Of a stretch of 39,896 nucleotides of DNA, positions 24,011-34,880 are shown one piece after another. Below the pieces are notes generated by a model. That model did no database searches, was not told the DNA's origin, and saw only the letters and a list, made by a program, of their open reading frames with translations. Positions within the stretch are counted from its first letter, which is position 1, and each line of letters begins with the position of its first letter. The DNA comes from Affinirhizobium lemnae (lineage in GTDB: Bacteria; Pseudomonadota; Alphaproteobacteria; Rhizobiales; Rhizobiaceae). Where the stretch lies: NCBI RefSeq assembly GCF_022968395.1, contig NZ_JALJQZ010000034.1:1-39896 (forward strand), in the 5' to 3' direction. The translations under genes were made by a program, and so were the position numbers.

Positions 24011-24637
24011 ATGCTTGATGTAGCCCTTGTCGAAAAATGTGCCGACCCATCGCTGACGCCGGCGATCGTAGAGCAGTTCGTGGCGGCGGCAGGTTCCGAC
24101 GATCCTTTGGCGATCACCGTCAAGTCCGGTGGACGCCTGGTTCTTGTTCCGACACCAGCTTCCCCCGAAGCGGCGCTCAAGATCATCAGAGAGTATGTGG
24201 GAAAGGCAAACGTGCGGGTGGGTCTTACCCAATACCCCGCAGGCGCTGGCATAACAGACATTGCTCAGCTGGATGCTGCTCTCGTTGACCCCTGCGAGAA
24301 CCTCAAGCGGGGGACGGCTCTTTTTGCGAAAGTAGCCCGTATCGTCACGAAATGGTACGGCAGTCCAACGAGTAAGGAGGTCATGCCGCAGCTGATCGAT
24401 GATGCGATCCACGCCTGGAGAACAGGAATATTCGAAGGCACGCAAGTCTTTCAAGCTGATGATCCTGGTGGCGCGACGTTCCTTCGCGGCAAGCCTTTGC
24501 CAAAAATGCGACTGGAAGGAAACGTGGGGCTGGAAGAGGATACTGGTGAGATCGCCGCTACGCCGCCTGGCGCAGCGACAGACGCTGCATCGGCTGAAAT
24601 GCGCATCGATCTTTCAAGGATCGGCGGGAAAAACTAA
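24011..24637 (+). CDS. traH: TraH family conjugal transfer protein
   Basis: This 208-aa cytosolic-looking protein, with SLTPAIVEQFVAAAGSDDPLA, VGLTQYPAG and LVDPCENLKRGTALFAKV, matches TraH of rhizobial/Ti plasmids. It follows traB by 13 bp and precedes a strong terminator, so it is the last gene of traAFBH. It resembles VirH/VirB1-associated lineages only by position; the function is unknown. ATG 24011 has GGAAAAA upstream. Confidence 0.88.
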   Translation: MLDVALVEKCADPSLTPAIVEQFVAAAGSDDPLAITVKSGGRLVLVPTPASPEAALKIIREYVGKANVRVGLTQYPAGAGITDIAQLDAALVDPCENLKRGTALFAKVARIVTKWYGSPTSKEVMPQLIDDAIHAWRTGIFEGTQVFQADDPGGATFLRGKPLPKMRLEGNVGLEEDTGEIAATPPGAATDAASAEMRIDLSRIGGKN

Positions 24638-24798
24638 AACGAGAGGTATGCATATTGGGCAATGATGTGCTGCAATATTTCCTGCCTTCGTCAATCAGCG
24701 GCCTCCGAAGACTGTTTCCTCATTGAGATGCGCACCTTCCCCCGCCTATATCGATTTTGACGGCAGTCTATCCTCCTCCCAGTCGCTGCTTGCCAATG

Positions 24799-24833
24799 AA
24801 AGCCTGCCGCAACCTCCCGCGGCAGGCTTTTTT
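24799..24833 (+). terminator. Rho-independent terminator of traAFBH
   Basis: The 12-bp stem AAAGCCTGCCGC/GCGGCAGGCTTT has an 8-base loop and six T at its 3' edge (24828-24833). The 160 bp between traH and the stem hold no gene. Confidence 0.92.
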
Positions 24834-24949
24834 AGCGAGCTTTCTATAGCTGATGTTTTCCGGTTGCCTCGGCAATCCGCTCAGGATGAAAGCCGCTAGC
24901 CGCAATAGCCAATATTGCGAACTCCGTTGTTTACGGACCTCCTCTCGCA

Positions 24950-25165
24950 TCACCGGACAGCTCGGGTTACGAGTTCTGCGGGTTCTACACCCAAAGCGTG
25001 CGAAATTTGCCCAAGCACGGTTACACTGGCGGAGACATGCCCTTGTTCGATCTTTCCGATGTAACGCACGCTTAAGCCTGCCCGATGGGCCAACTCTTCT
25101 TGCGTCATTTGCTTGTCATGACGGACCCGACGCAGGTTAATTGCCATGACTTCCTTGAGATCCAT
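24950..25165 (-). CDS. XRE-family HTH regulator
   Basis: The 71-aa protein is one helix-turn-helix domain: NLRRVRHDKQMTQEELAHRAGLSVRYIGKIEQGHVSASVTVLGQI, with LGVEPAEL at the end. It is a Cro/C1-type repressor. A 17-bp perfect palindrome 28-44 bp upstream (25193-25209) is a likely autoregulatory operator. ATG 25165 lacks a good ribosome-binding site; ATG 25147 (GGAAGT upstream) is an alternative. It lies between tra operons and diverges from traM, so it may modulate transfer. Confidence 0.85.
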   Translation of the reverse strand: MDLKEVMAINLRRVRHDKQMTQEELAHRAGLSVRYIGKIEQGHVSASVTVLGQISHALGVEPAELVTRAVR

Positions 25166-25192
25166 GGCAAGAGGGGAGCCGCAATAAGAATG

Positions 25193-25215
25193 ATCGTTCC
25201 AGGAACGATAGTTCC
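25193..25215. promoter_or_regulatory. Overlapping palindromes, likely operator of the XRE regulator
   Basis: ATCGTTCC-A-GGAACGAT (25193-25209) is perfect. It overlaps GGAAC-GATA-GTTCC (25202-25215), giving three GGAAC/GTTCC half sites in the 201-bp divergent xre-traM region. Confidence 0.65.
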
Positions 25216-25366
25216 GATTCCGCCGCTGAGATGTTAAAGGTGAAAGGATATAAGGGTTTCGGTTGTTACGAGACGGTTCGCGCTGGCCGATTTCGTGCGT
25301 CGGCGCCAATCCCTCGATTTGGTGTGAGCAGGTTTTGATCTGGAATAGATTGGTCTAATAAAACGA

Positions 25367-26715
<1,349 letters not shown>

Positions 26716-28017
26716 TCATTGATCACGGTAGGCAGACGGGAAGATGATATCCTGATCGACCAACACGTTGAATTTGTAGCCTGGCCGGATCCTGATCGTC
26801 GGCTGCACGTTGAGATTTTTCGAGATTGTCTGCTCGGCTACTCTGCCGAAGCTCTCGGCAAAGTTTCGTCGTGCTGCATCGGAAGCCGTATCCTGTGTTG
26901 CCAGCGTCGAACTCTCCGGCATCGACATATCGATCCCCGTGCCGATGATGGCAACGAGCGCGGCAGAGCCGAACGTTCGCCAGAGATGCCGATCGACCTT
27001 GTCCTTGAAACCGCCATACCCCTCGGCATCCGTGCCGGACATGCCGCCGATCTGAAGTGTCGAGCCATTTGGGAAGATCAGGTCGGTCCAGACGACTAGC
27101 ACGCGCTCCTGCCCGAACGACACCTTGGAATCGTAGCGACCGAACAGCTTCGCCCCCTGCGGGATGAGCAGTCGGTAGCCGGTGGCGCTGTCATAGACGT
27201 TCTGGCTGACCTGCGCTGAAATCCTGCCGGGAAGATCCGAATTCAAGCCGGTGATCATCGTGGCAGGGATAACGGATCCTCGCTTCAACTCGTAGGGCGA
27301 GAATTGCGGGACGACCTGGTTCGGCAGGTAACCAAGATCCTTGATGTCCTGATTGAAAAAATCCTCCTTCGAGGTCTGCCCGTTTTGATCGACGTTCTGT
27401 CCGAGTAAACCGGACTTCATCGCAGCGCTGTAAAGGTCGGATGCACTGTTCGTCGTGGCATTGAGCGGTTGGCGGGCGTCGGTCCTGGTTCCGGAAGCGC
27501 TCTTCTGGACCTCGGAAACGTCAACCTTGAGCGGAGAATCGAGCGCTGTTGCCCGTGCCTGGAGGCTTGCCATCCTCTGACGCTGCGCTTCGCGGAGAAT
27601 CTGCTCGTCCTGTTCCCGCTTCAGCCGGGCCTTCCACTCGGCTTCTGGCTCGAGTTGCGACCGCCGCTCCGTCCGAACTTCATTCTGCCGCTCTACGACG
27701 GCCTCTCTCACCGGCTCGCGTTCGACAACGACGGGCGTCGGCTGAAACACTTCGCGTTGCTCCGGTTCGCCTATGATCCCGTCCGTCACGCCTCGTTTCA
27801 GCTGATCGCCAAACGTTGTTGCCGGAGACGCGGAGGTGCTGTCGAGCTCATTTCCGCGGTTAAAGGAGAGACCGCGCCACGACAGGCCGACGATCACGAC
27901 GCCGAAGAACAAAACGATGATGACGATCGCGACGATGATCGGCAGGCGATTGAGGCGTCGCATACTCTGTTGATCGTCAGCATTGCCCGCCGTGCCGAGC
28001 TGGAGCGATTGAACCAT
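26716..28017 (-). CDS. trbI: TrbI, T4SS VirB10-like protein
   Basis: The protein has 433 aa: a short cytosolic part, one membrane helix (LPIIVAIVIIVLFFGVVIVGL, about 25-46), a Pro/Glu/Arg-rich periplasmic stretch (about 75-170) and a conserved C-terminal VirB10 domain (MITGLNSDLPGRISAQVSQNVYDS in two parts, LLIPQGAKLFGRYDSKV). VirB10-type proteins span both membranes and gate the channel. GGAGGAGGGGAG precedes the ATG. It is the last gene of the trb operon. Confidence 0.95.
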   Translation of the reverse strand: MVQSLQLGTAGNADDQQSMRRLNRLPIIVAIVIIVLFFGVVIVGLSWRGLSFNRGNELDSTSASPATTFGDQLKRGVTDGIIGEPEQREVFQPTPVVVEREPVREAVVERQNEVRTERRSQLEPEAEWKARLKREQDEQILREAQRQRMASLQARATALDSPLKVDVSEVQKSASGTRTDARQPLNATTNSASDLYSAAMKSGLLGQNVDQNGQTSKEDFFNQDIKDLGYLPNQVVPQFSPYELKRGSVIPATMITGLNSDLPGRISAQVSQNVYDSATGYRLLIPQGAKLFGRYDSKVSFGQERVLVVWTDLIFPNGSTLQIGGMSGTDAEGYGGFKDKVDRHLWRTFGSAALVAIIGTGIDMSMPESSTLATQDTASDAARRNFAESFGRVAEQTISKNLNVQPTIRIRPGYKFNVLVDQDIIFPSAYRDQ

Positions 28018-28032
28018 GGTCTCCCCTCCTCC

Positions 28033-28470
28033 TCAGTTGCGCTGCATGATCGAAAGCGGACTGGCCGGCGTCGCGCCGGCTGAGGTGGCCGTGTAGGCGC
28101 GTCCGAGCGCGACGGCCGGTGTGCTGACACGCGCAAGAACCTGTCCGTCGAAACTGTCGATCGACCACGCAACCTCGACAGGCTTCTGATCTTTTCCGAC
28201 CTTGCCGTCGGCGATGACAGTGTATCCCCATCCCTTCAGCGCGGCCTCGAGCGCTGCGGCATATTCTGAGGTGTCCTTGGCCATTTTGAGCGTCGTGGTG
28301 CCGGCCGGGCCCACCTGTTCGGCAAGGCGGCTTGCCATGTCGCCGGCGATTGCGCTTGCAGTGGCGCCCGTGACAGAAATCGGCGTGGAACTTGTGGTCA
28401 GAGTTTCATCCGCAGTCTGGCAACCGGAAAGAACGGCGGTGATGATGATGGCGGCGATGGTCTTGTTCAT
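28033..28470 (-). CDS. trbH: TrbH lipoprotein
   Basis: A 145-aa protein with a lipoprotein signal (TIAAIIITAVLSGC, lipobox LSGC). The mature part is small and polar (MASRLAEQVGPAGTTTLK, LEAALKGWGYTV, VEVAWSIDSFDGQVLARV). It lies between trbG and trbI, as in Ti plasmids. It is an outer-membrane component of the mating-pair apparatus, probably VirB7-like in role. Confidence 0.9.
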   Translation of the reverse strand: MNKTIAAIIITAVLSGCQTADETLTTSSTPISVTGATASAIAGDMASRLAEQVGPAGTTTLKMAKDTSEYAAALEAALKGWGYTVIADGKVGKDQKPVEVAWSIDSFDGQVLARVSTPAVALGRAYTATSAGATPASPLSIMQRN

Positions 28471-28473
28471 CCG

Positions 28474-29286
28474 TCAACCTCCTCGCCGGATTGTGATCTT
28501 CTGCTGGCGCCAGCCGACCCCGGAGACGAGCACGGCCTTTTCCACGGCGTAGTCGACGATCATCATGTCGTTTTTCATGCGGTAATTCACGATCCGGTTC
28601 TGGCCACCGCTGACAACGAACAGGACAGGCGCGTCCTGCCCTGAGATCGACCGCGGAAACTGGATGTAGGTCCTGGAGCCATCGGAATAGACGCGCTTCG
28701 GCCGCCATGAGGCGCTACCACTGACCGAATAGGAGAAGTTTAGCTTGTCCGGAGCGGCTCCCGGAATGCCGCCGGTCTCAAGCCGGGCATTGATGTCGGC
28801 CAGCTTGGTCGACACGTCTTCTGGGTACTCAAATCCGATGCGGGCCATGTACTGGCTGGGATGGGATTTGAGCTGTATATGGTAAGTCCGCCGGGACGTG
28901 GTGACGACCATGGACGTGACGAGGCCGGCCTCCGACGGCTTGACAATCAGGTGGATCGCCTGTCCGCCGGTCGCCCCTGATGTCGCCGGCTCGACCTTCC
29001 AGCGTACGGTGTCACCGACAAGCACATCACGGACGATTTCGCCACCCTGCAGCTCGATATCGCAGACCTGAAGCGGTGAGCACACAACGGAGGGCTGGGT
29101 CTCACCGAAGAGGAAAATAACCTTTCCATCGGGACCGGTCGTTACCAGACCCGGCGTGCCCCGCCATTTCCGCGAGATGTTGGTCCCCTTCACTTCGTTC
29201 GACGTCATGCTCTGTGCCATCGCGCAGCCCGCAAGGACGAGCCCGGCCATGCAGCCGGCGGCCGCGATCAATCCTGTTTTGTGCAT
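28474..29286 (-). CDS. trbG: TrbG, T4SS VirB9-like protein
   Basis: This 270-aa VirB9-type channel protein has an export signal with a possible lipobox (GLVLAGC). Conserved blocks include [57 protein letters not shown] and a C-terminal beta domain ending [13 protein letters not shown]. The start is ATG 29286 with GGGGA upstream, 17 bp after trbF; the longer open frame runs back into trbF. TrbG forms the core complex with TrbI and TrbH. Confidence 0.95.
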   Translation of the reverse strand: MHKTGLIAAAGCMAGLVLAGCAMAQSMTSNEVKGTNISRKWRGTPGLVTTGPDGKVIFLFGETQPSVVCSPLQVCDIELQGGEIVRDVLVGDTVRWKVEPATSGATGGQAIHLIVKPSEAGLVTSMVVTTSRRTYHIQLKSHPSQYMARIGFEYPEDVSTKLADINARLETGGIPGAAPDKLNFSYSVSGSASWRPKRVYSDGSRTYIQFPRSISGQDAPVLFVVSGGQNRIVNYRMKNDMMIVDYAVEKAVLVSGVGWRQQKITIRRGG

Positions 29287-29302
29287 GTGAATTCCCCTGC
29301 CC

Positions 29303-29965
29303 TTAAAGCTGTGCGGTCCAGTCGAAGTCCTGGACATAAAGACCGATCGGGTTGAGGCGGATGATCGCCTCGTCCTGTGGCGCGGTGAGCGCGACAGTCG
29401 CGATGCCGCGAAACCGGCGCGTGCCGATTTCCTTGCCCTTGCGGTCGCGCTCGTATTCGGTCCAGTCGATCTGGTAGGTCTGGTTAGACAGCGCCACGAT
29501 GTTGTTGACCTCAATGGCGACTGTCGATGTCTTGGCCTTTTCGAACGGCGAATTGCCGCGAAACCAGGCATTGATCTTCTGGGTCGAAGGATCGGACGTC
29601 CTGAGAAGCGCGTAGGTCCGGTCGATGTATTGCTTTTGCACCACGGCATCCGGCGTGATCGATTTCAGGCTGGTGATGAAGTTGCCGAGCGTTGCGCGAA
29701 CGACCCGGGCATCGGCGTACTCGATCTGCTGGGGGAAGCCTGCTGTCACCGAGGTGCCGAGCTTGTCGACCTCAACGATGTAGGGCACCAGCTTGACCTG
29801 CGTGCTGAGATACATGGCATAGGTGAAGCCAATCACGGCCATCGATAGCCCAAGAATGCCGACGATCCTCCATGCGCGTGCGGCCTGGACATAGGATCCA
29901 TATCGTTCCGTCCATTCCTGCCGCGCGGCAAGGTAAGGGCTGTCGGGCGGCCGGTTTGCTGCCAT
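29303..29965 (-). CDS. trbF: TrbF, T4SS VirB8-like protein
   Basis: The protein has 220 aa with one N-terminal membrane helix ([23 protein letters not shown] split over about 31-53) and a periplasmic VirB8 domain with [11 protein letters not shown] and [11 protein letters not shown]. VirB8-like proteins nucleate the channel in the inner membrane. It lies 21 bp after trbL. Confidence 0.95.
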   Translation of the reverse strand: MAANRPPDSPYLAARQEWTERYGSYVQAARAWRIVGILGLSMAVIGFTYAMYLSTQVKLVPYIVEVDKLGTSVTAGFPQQIEYADARVVRATLGNFITSLKSITPDAVVQKQYIDRTYALLRTSDPSTQKINAWFRGNSPFEKAKTSTVAIEVNNIVALSNQTYQIDWTEYERDRKGKEIGTRRFRGIATVALTAPQDEAIIRLNPIGLYVQDFDWTAQL

Positions 29966-29986
29966 CGCTTGTCGCCTTTCTGATGA

Positions 29987-31165
29987 TTACTTGTCGTTTC
30001 GTTCGGGTGGCGTCTTGGGGCCGGATTGACCGGTGCGGCTCTGATCGAGCTTGGCGTTGGCGAGTCCCATGATCGAGCCGGCATAGGCTCCGGGCGAACC
30101 GATCGCCTTTTCCTTGGCGGCCGAGCCGGCCGCCTTCCCAGCCGACCCGATACCGGCTCCCATCCCGCGAAGTGCTGCGCCTGCAATAGAGGATCCTGCG
30201 GCGCGTGCGGATTGAGCCGCCGCGGCGCCAGCTCCGACCGCCCCCGCTGCGAGCGACGCTGCTCCAAGTGCAAATGATGCAGCCTGTCCACCGTGACGGA
30301 TGGTTTCCATTCCACCTGTGACCGATGCTCCTTGAACAACGCCTTGGATAATGTTCGGGACATACATGGCGATAATGAAGACCACGACCGCGATCCCGGC
30401 GATCGCTAATGCGGTCTGAAACTGGTCCCCGACGTCGGGCCGGTTCGCTAGGCCTATCAAGACTTCGGAGCCGATCCGGGAAATCATGACCAGAGCCATG
30501 AGCTTCATGCCGACTGAGAATGCATAGATGAGATAGCGGATGGCGAAGTCCTTGGTGAAGGACGAGCCTCCCAATCCGAGCATGATCATTCCCGCGAGCA
30601 GACCGAGATACATCTCGACCATCACGGATACGAAGATCGCGGCAACGAGCGAGAATGCGATCACCGTTACGACCATCGCAAAGGCCGCCGAAATGGCGAG
30701 CGCGTTGTCCTCGAACAGCCCGAATTGCACTTTCTCTGACATCTTGGTCGCGACGGTCAGACCTGCGTTGAACACATCGGCTGGCGAAGCCGTGCCTCCA
30801 CCAGCGCCGATCTGAAATAGACTATCGACGACCGCCTTCGCGAAGGTCGGACCCTGCGCGAGAACGAATGCGAAGAAGCCCACGAACATGATGCGCCGGA
30901 CCAGTTCAGCAAACCAGCTGTCGAGCGACGCGGCCTGAAGCGCCAGCCAGACCGCGGCAATACCGATTTCGATCCCTGCGAGAATCCAGAACAGCGATCT
31001 CGCCGCATCCATGACGGTGGTCTCCCAACCTTTTGCGGCAGTAGTGATCTCGTTCTGGAGGGCCGTTAGGACCGACCCCTCCTGCGCAATTGCGGGTTGG
31101 AACGACACGACGATGAATGCGACGAGCACCGTAATGCCCCTGATCGTTTTGAGCTCAGAGGTCAT
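29987..31165 (-). CDS. trbL: TrbL, T4SS VirB6-like protein
   Basis: This 392-aa polytopic inner-membrane protein has a signal-like first helix, then five to six membrane segments between residues 55 and 270, followed by a Gly/Ala-rich hydrophilic tail (SIAGAALRGMGAGIGSAGKA). It is the VirB6/TrbL component of the translocation pore. It starts 4 bp after trbK. Confidence 0.95.
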   Translation of the reverse strand: MTSELKTIRGITVLVAFIVVSFQPAIAQEGSVLTALQNEITTAAKGWETTVMDAARSLFWILAGIEIGIAAVWLALQAASLDSWFAELVRRIMFVGFFAFVLAQGPTFAKAVVDSLFQIGAGGGTASPADVFNAGLTVATKMSEKVQFGLFEDNALAISAAFAMVVTVIAFSLVAAIFVSVMVEMYLGLLAGMIMLGLGGSSFTKDFAIRYLIYAFSVGMKLMALVMISRIGSEVLIGLANRPDVGDQFQTALAIAGIAVVVFIIAMYVPNIIQGVVQGASVTGGMETIRHGGQAASFALGAASLAAGAVGAGAAAAQSARAAGSSIAGAALRGMGAGIGSAGKAAGSAAKEKAIGSPGAYAGSIMGLANAKLDQSRTGQSGPKTPPERNDK

Positions 31166-31169
31166 GCGC

Positions 31170-31346
31170 CTACCACTCGATCTTCATCTTCTCGCCGCCC
31201 GACGTCGGATACTCCCTCGTCGACCCAAAGAACTTTTCGTGCCGCTCTCGCGCTCCCTGTCTCTCTGAGATCAGGAACCACAGGCCTGTTCCTCCAACAG
31301 AGATGATTGCGGCGAGGATGGCCAAGATCAGTTTCGTTCTCACCAT
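31170..31346 (-). CDS. trbK: TrbK entry-exclusion protein
   Basis: A 58-aa protein: MVRTKLILAILAAIISVGG is a membrane helix, then a basic segment (ISERQGARERHEKFF) and a tail ending SGGEKMKIEW. It sits between trbJ and trbL, overlapping trbJ by 7 bp, which is the place of trbK in Ti plasmids. TrbK of RP4 is a lipoprotein, but no lipobox Cys is present here. The last about 23 residues closely resemble the end of TrbJ. Confidence 0.85.
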   Translation of the reverse strand: MVRTKLILAILAAIISVGGTGLWFLISERQGARERHEKFFGSTREYPTSGGEKMKIEW

Positions 31347-32143
31347 TCCACCTTCATCTTTTCGCCGCCGGATGTTGAGGGAGCCGTTGATTTGAAGAAT
31401 TTCTCACGCCGGGCCTGCGCGAGGTCCTTGTCCGTCTGCTCGGTTTGGAGCCATGTCCCCATCATCGTCATTTGCTGCGAGACAAGACCACGCAGCTTCT
31501 GCATCTGTGAAACCTGCTGGGCGGCAATCTGGTGTCCGACCTGGAGGGCCTTCATTTGGCCGTCGGCCGACTCCGACATGGATCGCAGCGAACTCATCGT
31601 ACCTTCTTCCGTATCGAACTGATCCGCTGTCAGGCTCGCCGCCTTCAGCGTGCTGCCGATCGTGTCCCGGTTTGTGTCTGACCAGGATTGGTAGGTGCTC
31701 GAGAAGGATACAGCATTCGGCAGATTGGTTTTCAGATCCGCATAGCTCTTGAACCGCTGCTGGAGAACGTCGTCGGCATTGCCCATCGAGAACGAGATGC
31801 TCTGCCCCTGATCGACAATGCTGCGCAGTCGGTTGAGATCGCTCTCAACCTGGCCCCAGATATGATCAGGGAGCTGCGCCGTGTTCTGCAGCATGTTCTC
31901 GTAGATCTTCAGCTGATTTTGAATCTGTTCCGCGAGTTGGGTGATCTGCGTCAGCTGGTTATCAACCTGCAGGCCAGAGCTTTTCAGAAGGTCGATGAGC
32001 TGCGCATTGTTGGCGAGCTGCGTCCATTCGGTGGCCGCGCCCGTTGCAGATCCCGCATGGGCGGAAGCAATCGGCGACAGCGCGATTGCCGCAGTCATCG
32101 TTGCGACGATCCAGCTACCGGACGTTGAGGTGCGACGTGGCAT
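31340..32143 (-). CDS. trbJ: TrbJ, T4SS VirB5-like protein
   Basis: The 267-aa periplasmic protein has a signal peptide (WIVATMTAAIALSPIASAHA) and then long helices (LIDLLKSSGLQVDNQLTQITQLAEQ in part, QVGHQIAAQQVSQMQKL). VirB5/TrbJ proteins sit at the pilus tip. ATG 32143 is chosen for GGAG 6 bp upstream; it overlaps trbE by 29 bp. The C-terminus EKFFKSTAPSTSGGEKMK is like that of TrbK. Confidence 0.93.
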   Translation of the reverse strand: MPRRTSTSGSWIVATMTAAIALSPIASAHAGSATGAATEWTQLANNAQLIDLLKSSGLQVDNQLTQITQLAEQIQNQLKIYENMLQNTAQLPDHIWGQVESDLNRLRSIVDQGQSISFSMGNADDVLQQRFKSYADLKTNLPNAVSFSSTYQSWSDTNRDTIGSTLKAASLTADQFDTEEGTMSSLRSMSESADGQMKALQVGHQIAAQQVSQMQKLRGLVSQQMTMMGTWLQTEQTDKDLAQARREKFFKSTAPSTSGGEKMKVEW

Positions 32144-34571
32144 CGTGAACTCCTCTCGATTCAAGCCAATGGGCTGGCCATTCCTGGCCGTGTTCCGCCT
32201 TCAGCGCGCGGATCCGCTTCAGTTCTTCCTTTCCAGATGCTCCGACAAAGCTCAGTGCCACCGGCCCGAGCGACATATCGAAGAGCCGCCGTCCGTCTGG
32301 CGTGGCGACGTAATACTCGCGCTTGGCGATGGCGCTTGAGACGATCTCGATCTGGCGCTCATTGAACCCGATCCGCTCGTAGAATTCCCGCGTGCCCGGC
32401 TCGCGCGCAGCGCCATTCGGCAAGCAGATCTTGGTCGGGCAGGACTCCTTCAGCACGTCGATGATGCCGGAGCGCTCAGCGTCGGAGATGGATTGCGTCG
32501 CCAGAACGACGGCGCAATTGGCTTTGCGGAGAACCTTCAGCCATTCCCGGATCTTGTCGCGGAACACAGGATGCCCGAGCATCAGCCATGCCTCGTCGAG
32601 GAGGATTAGACTAGGCGAGCCGTCCAGCCGCTTCTCGATGCGGTGGAAGAGGTAGGTTAGGACAGGCACCAGATTACGCTCGCCCATATTCATGAGCTGC
32701 TCGATCTCGAAGCACTGAAACGCTCGAAGCGTCAGGCCATCTTCTTCGGCGTCGAGAAGCTGACCCATCGGGCCATCGACTGTGTAGTGATGGAGCGCAT
32801 CCTTGATTTCGCGCATCTGCACGCCGCTGACAAAGTCCGACAGCGACTTTCCGGGTGCTGTGGCCATCAGTCCGATCTGGCGCGAGATCGCATTACGATG
32901 GTCCGGCGTGATGGTAACGCCCTGCAGGGCGACAAGCGTCTCGATCCACTCGGTCGCCCATGCCCGATCGCCATCTGTCGAGAGATCGAATAGGGGGCAG
33001 AATGCCAAGGCCCTTCCCTCCCCGCTCTGGTCGTTGCCGATATCATAGTGATCGCCGCCGGCAGCGAGTGTCAGGGGAAGGAGCGAATTGCCCTTGTCGA
33101 AGGCAAAGATCTGGGCGAACGCATAGCGGCGGAATTGCGCGGCGATAAGGGCCAGGAGCGTCGATTTTCCCGATCCAGTTGGCCCGAATATCAGCGTATG
33201 GCCGACATCGTCGACATGCAGGTTCAGACGAAACGGGGTCGATCCTGAGGCAACCTGCATCAGCGGCGGCGAGTTCGGCGGATAGAAGGGGCATGGCGCC
33301 ACCGGATTGCCCGACCATACCGAGTTCAACGGGACGAGATCCGCCAGATTGCTCGTATTGATAAGCGGCTCACGGACATTGGCGTACCAGTTCCCGGGCA
33401 GGCTGCCGAGAAACGCATCTGTCGCGTTCAGGGTTTCGACACGCGCTCCAAACCCCTCGGCTTGCACCAATCGACGGATAGCTTCCGCCTTTTCCTGCAA
33501 CGCTTCGCGATCCTCATCGAACAGGATGACGACCGGAGTGTAATAACCGTATGCGACAAGCTGGGACGAGGCCTGAGCGATCGCGTCCTCGGTCTCGGCG
33601 ACCATCGTTATCGCATCCTGATCGATCGATCTGCTTTGCGTCTGAAACAGCTGATCGAAGAACGGGCGGACCTTTTGCTGCCACTTCTTTCGTGTGCGTT
33701 CGAGCTTCTGGCGCGCCTCTTCCGCATCGAGGAAGATGAAGCGCGACGACCAGCGGTAGGTCAGCGGCATCAGGTCGAGATTGTTGAGGATGCCGGGCCA
33801 GCTCTCCGCCGGTAGGCCATCAATGGCGACCACCGCGAGGAATCGGTTTTCGGCCTTTGGCGTTAAACCATGCTCCAGCTCTGCCGTTGCCAGCCAGTCG
33901 AGATACATCGGGACTTCGGGCAAGCGAACCGGATGGCTCTCCCCCGCGATGCAAAATCGAACGAACTGCAGGAGGTCGTCATAGCGTGCGACCCGCTCGC
34001 CTCCCCTCTCGCGGACCTCCCGGGTTTGCATGCGGGCGATCGACAGGGTGTTGGCCAGATACTGTTCTATCTCCCGAATGGCGTTGTGGAACACTGATAG
34101 CACCGTGTCGGCATAGGATTTCTTCCGGCTCTCCTCGTCCGAGTAGATGTATTTGGCTAACGCCGTCTTCTTCGACTCGAGAGGCCGATAGGTGAGTATG
34201 ATCGCGTGCTTGCTCTCGAAATGCCCATGCTCCCGCTCAAAATGGATTCTGCGTTCGGCATCGATCGCACGGGTGACAGGGTCTGGAAAATGGCACTGGT
34301 CCGGCGTGGGATAGTCGACTGTCGGCACCCGGATGGCTTCGACCTGGATCATCCAGCCCGTTCCCAGACGCGACAGGATCGCGTTGATCTGCCGGGAGAG
34401 CTCGTTGCGTTCGAGGTCGGTGGCACTTTCGGAGTCCGGGCCCGCGAAATACCAGCCAGCCATCAGGCTGCCGTCCTTCAGCAGCAGGACGCCGTTGTCT
34501 ACAAGGCCGGCGTATGGAACCAGATCAGCGAACGAGGGACCGGTCGCGCGGAATCGTTTGAGGGCAACCAT
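32115..34571 (-). CDS. trbE: TrbE, T4SS VirB4-type ATPase
   Basis: An 818-aa ATPase energising pilus assembly and transfer. The N-terminal CagE/VirB4 region precedes an ATPase domain with Walker A GPTGSGKSTLL (about 450) and Walker B LILLDEAWLMLGH (about 655). Length is typical. It starts 10 bp after trbD and overlaps trbJ. Confidence 0.97.
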   Translation of the reverse strand: MVALKRFRATGPSFADLVPYAGLVDNGVLLLKDGSLMAGWYFAGPDSESATDLERNELSRQINAILSRLGTGWMIQVEAIRVPTVDYPTPDQCHFPDPVTRAIDAERRIHFEREHGHFESKHAIILTYRPLESKKTALAKYIYSDEESRKKSYADTVLSVFHNAIREIEQYLANTLSIARMQTREVRERGGERVARYDDLLQFVRFCIAGESHPVRLPEVPMYLDWLATAELEHGLTPKAENRFLAVVAIDGLPAESWPGILNNLDLMPLTYRWSSRFIFLDAEEARQKLERTRKKWQQKVRPFFDQLFQTQSRSIDQDAITMVAETEDAIAQASSQLVAYGYYTPVVILFDEDREALQEKAEAIRRLVQAEGFGARVETLNATDAFLGSLPGNWYANVREPLINTSNLADLVPLNSVWSGNPVAPCPFYPPNSPPLMQVASGSTPFRLNLHVDDVGHTLIFGPTGSGKSTLLALIAAQFRRYAFAQIFAFDKGNSLLPLTLAAGGDHYDIGNDQSGEGRALAFCPLFDLSTDGDRAWATEWIETLVALQGVTITPDHRNAISRQIGLMATAPGKSLSDFVSGVQMREIKDALHHYTVDGPMGQLLDAEEDGLTLRAFQCFEIEQLMNMGERNLVPVLTYLFHRIEKRLDGSPSLILLDEAWLMLGHPVFRDKIREWLKVLRKANCAVVLATQSISDAERSGIIDVLKESCPTKICLPNGAAREPGTREFYERIGFNERQIEIVSSAIAKREYYVATPDGRRLFDMSLGPVALSFVGASGKEELKRIRALKAEHGQEWPAHWLESRGVHDATSHLNVR

Positions 34572-34580
34572 CAGGACACC

Positions 34581-34880
34581 TCAGTATCTTCGCCACGGCG
34601 CGGCCGTTGGCCGGTAGTGGGGCTTGTAGGAAATGTGACGGGCATAGACCTGCCGCATCAGCGGATCGGATTTGGCCATCATGCGAAGCAGACCGACGAT
34701 GACGATCCAGACGGCCACACCGAAGAGCGCCGAGTAGACCGTCAGGACAACGAAGATCAGGATCACGGCGGCGAGCCCGGTGATCAGCACCAGCTCGCGG
34801 TCGGCGCCCATCAAAAGGTTCGGACGCGACAGCGCGCGATGAATGCGATTTCGTTGCAGTCTTGAGGCAGCTTCAGCCAT
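34581..34880 (-). CDS. trbD: TrbD, T4SS VirB3-like protein
   Basis: The 99-aa inner-membrane protein has [19 protein letters not shown] near the start, two adjacent membrane helices ([20 protein letters not shown] and [15 protein letters not shown]) and a C-terminal [11 protein letters not shown]. This matches TrbD/VirB3. It overlaps trbC by 8 bp. Confidence 0.93.
   Translation of the reverse strand: MAEAASRLQRNRIHRALSRPNLLMGADRELVLITGLAAVILIFVVLTVYSALFGVAVWIVIVGLLRMMAKSDPLMRQVYARHISYKPHYRPTAAPWRRY

Noticed and set aside
34206..34865. Plus-strand open frames opposite trbE and trbD
   Set aside because: They mirror codon structure of strongly supported genes on the minus strand and lack start signals.
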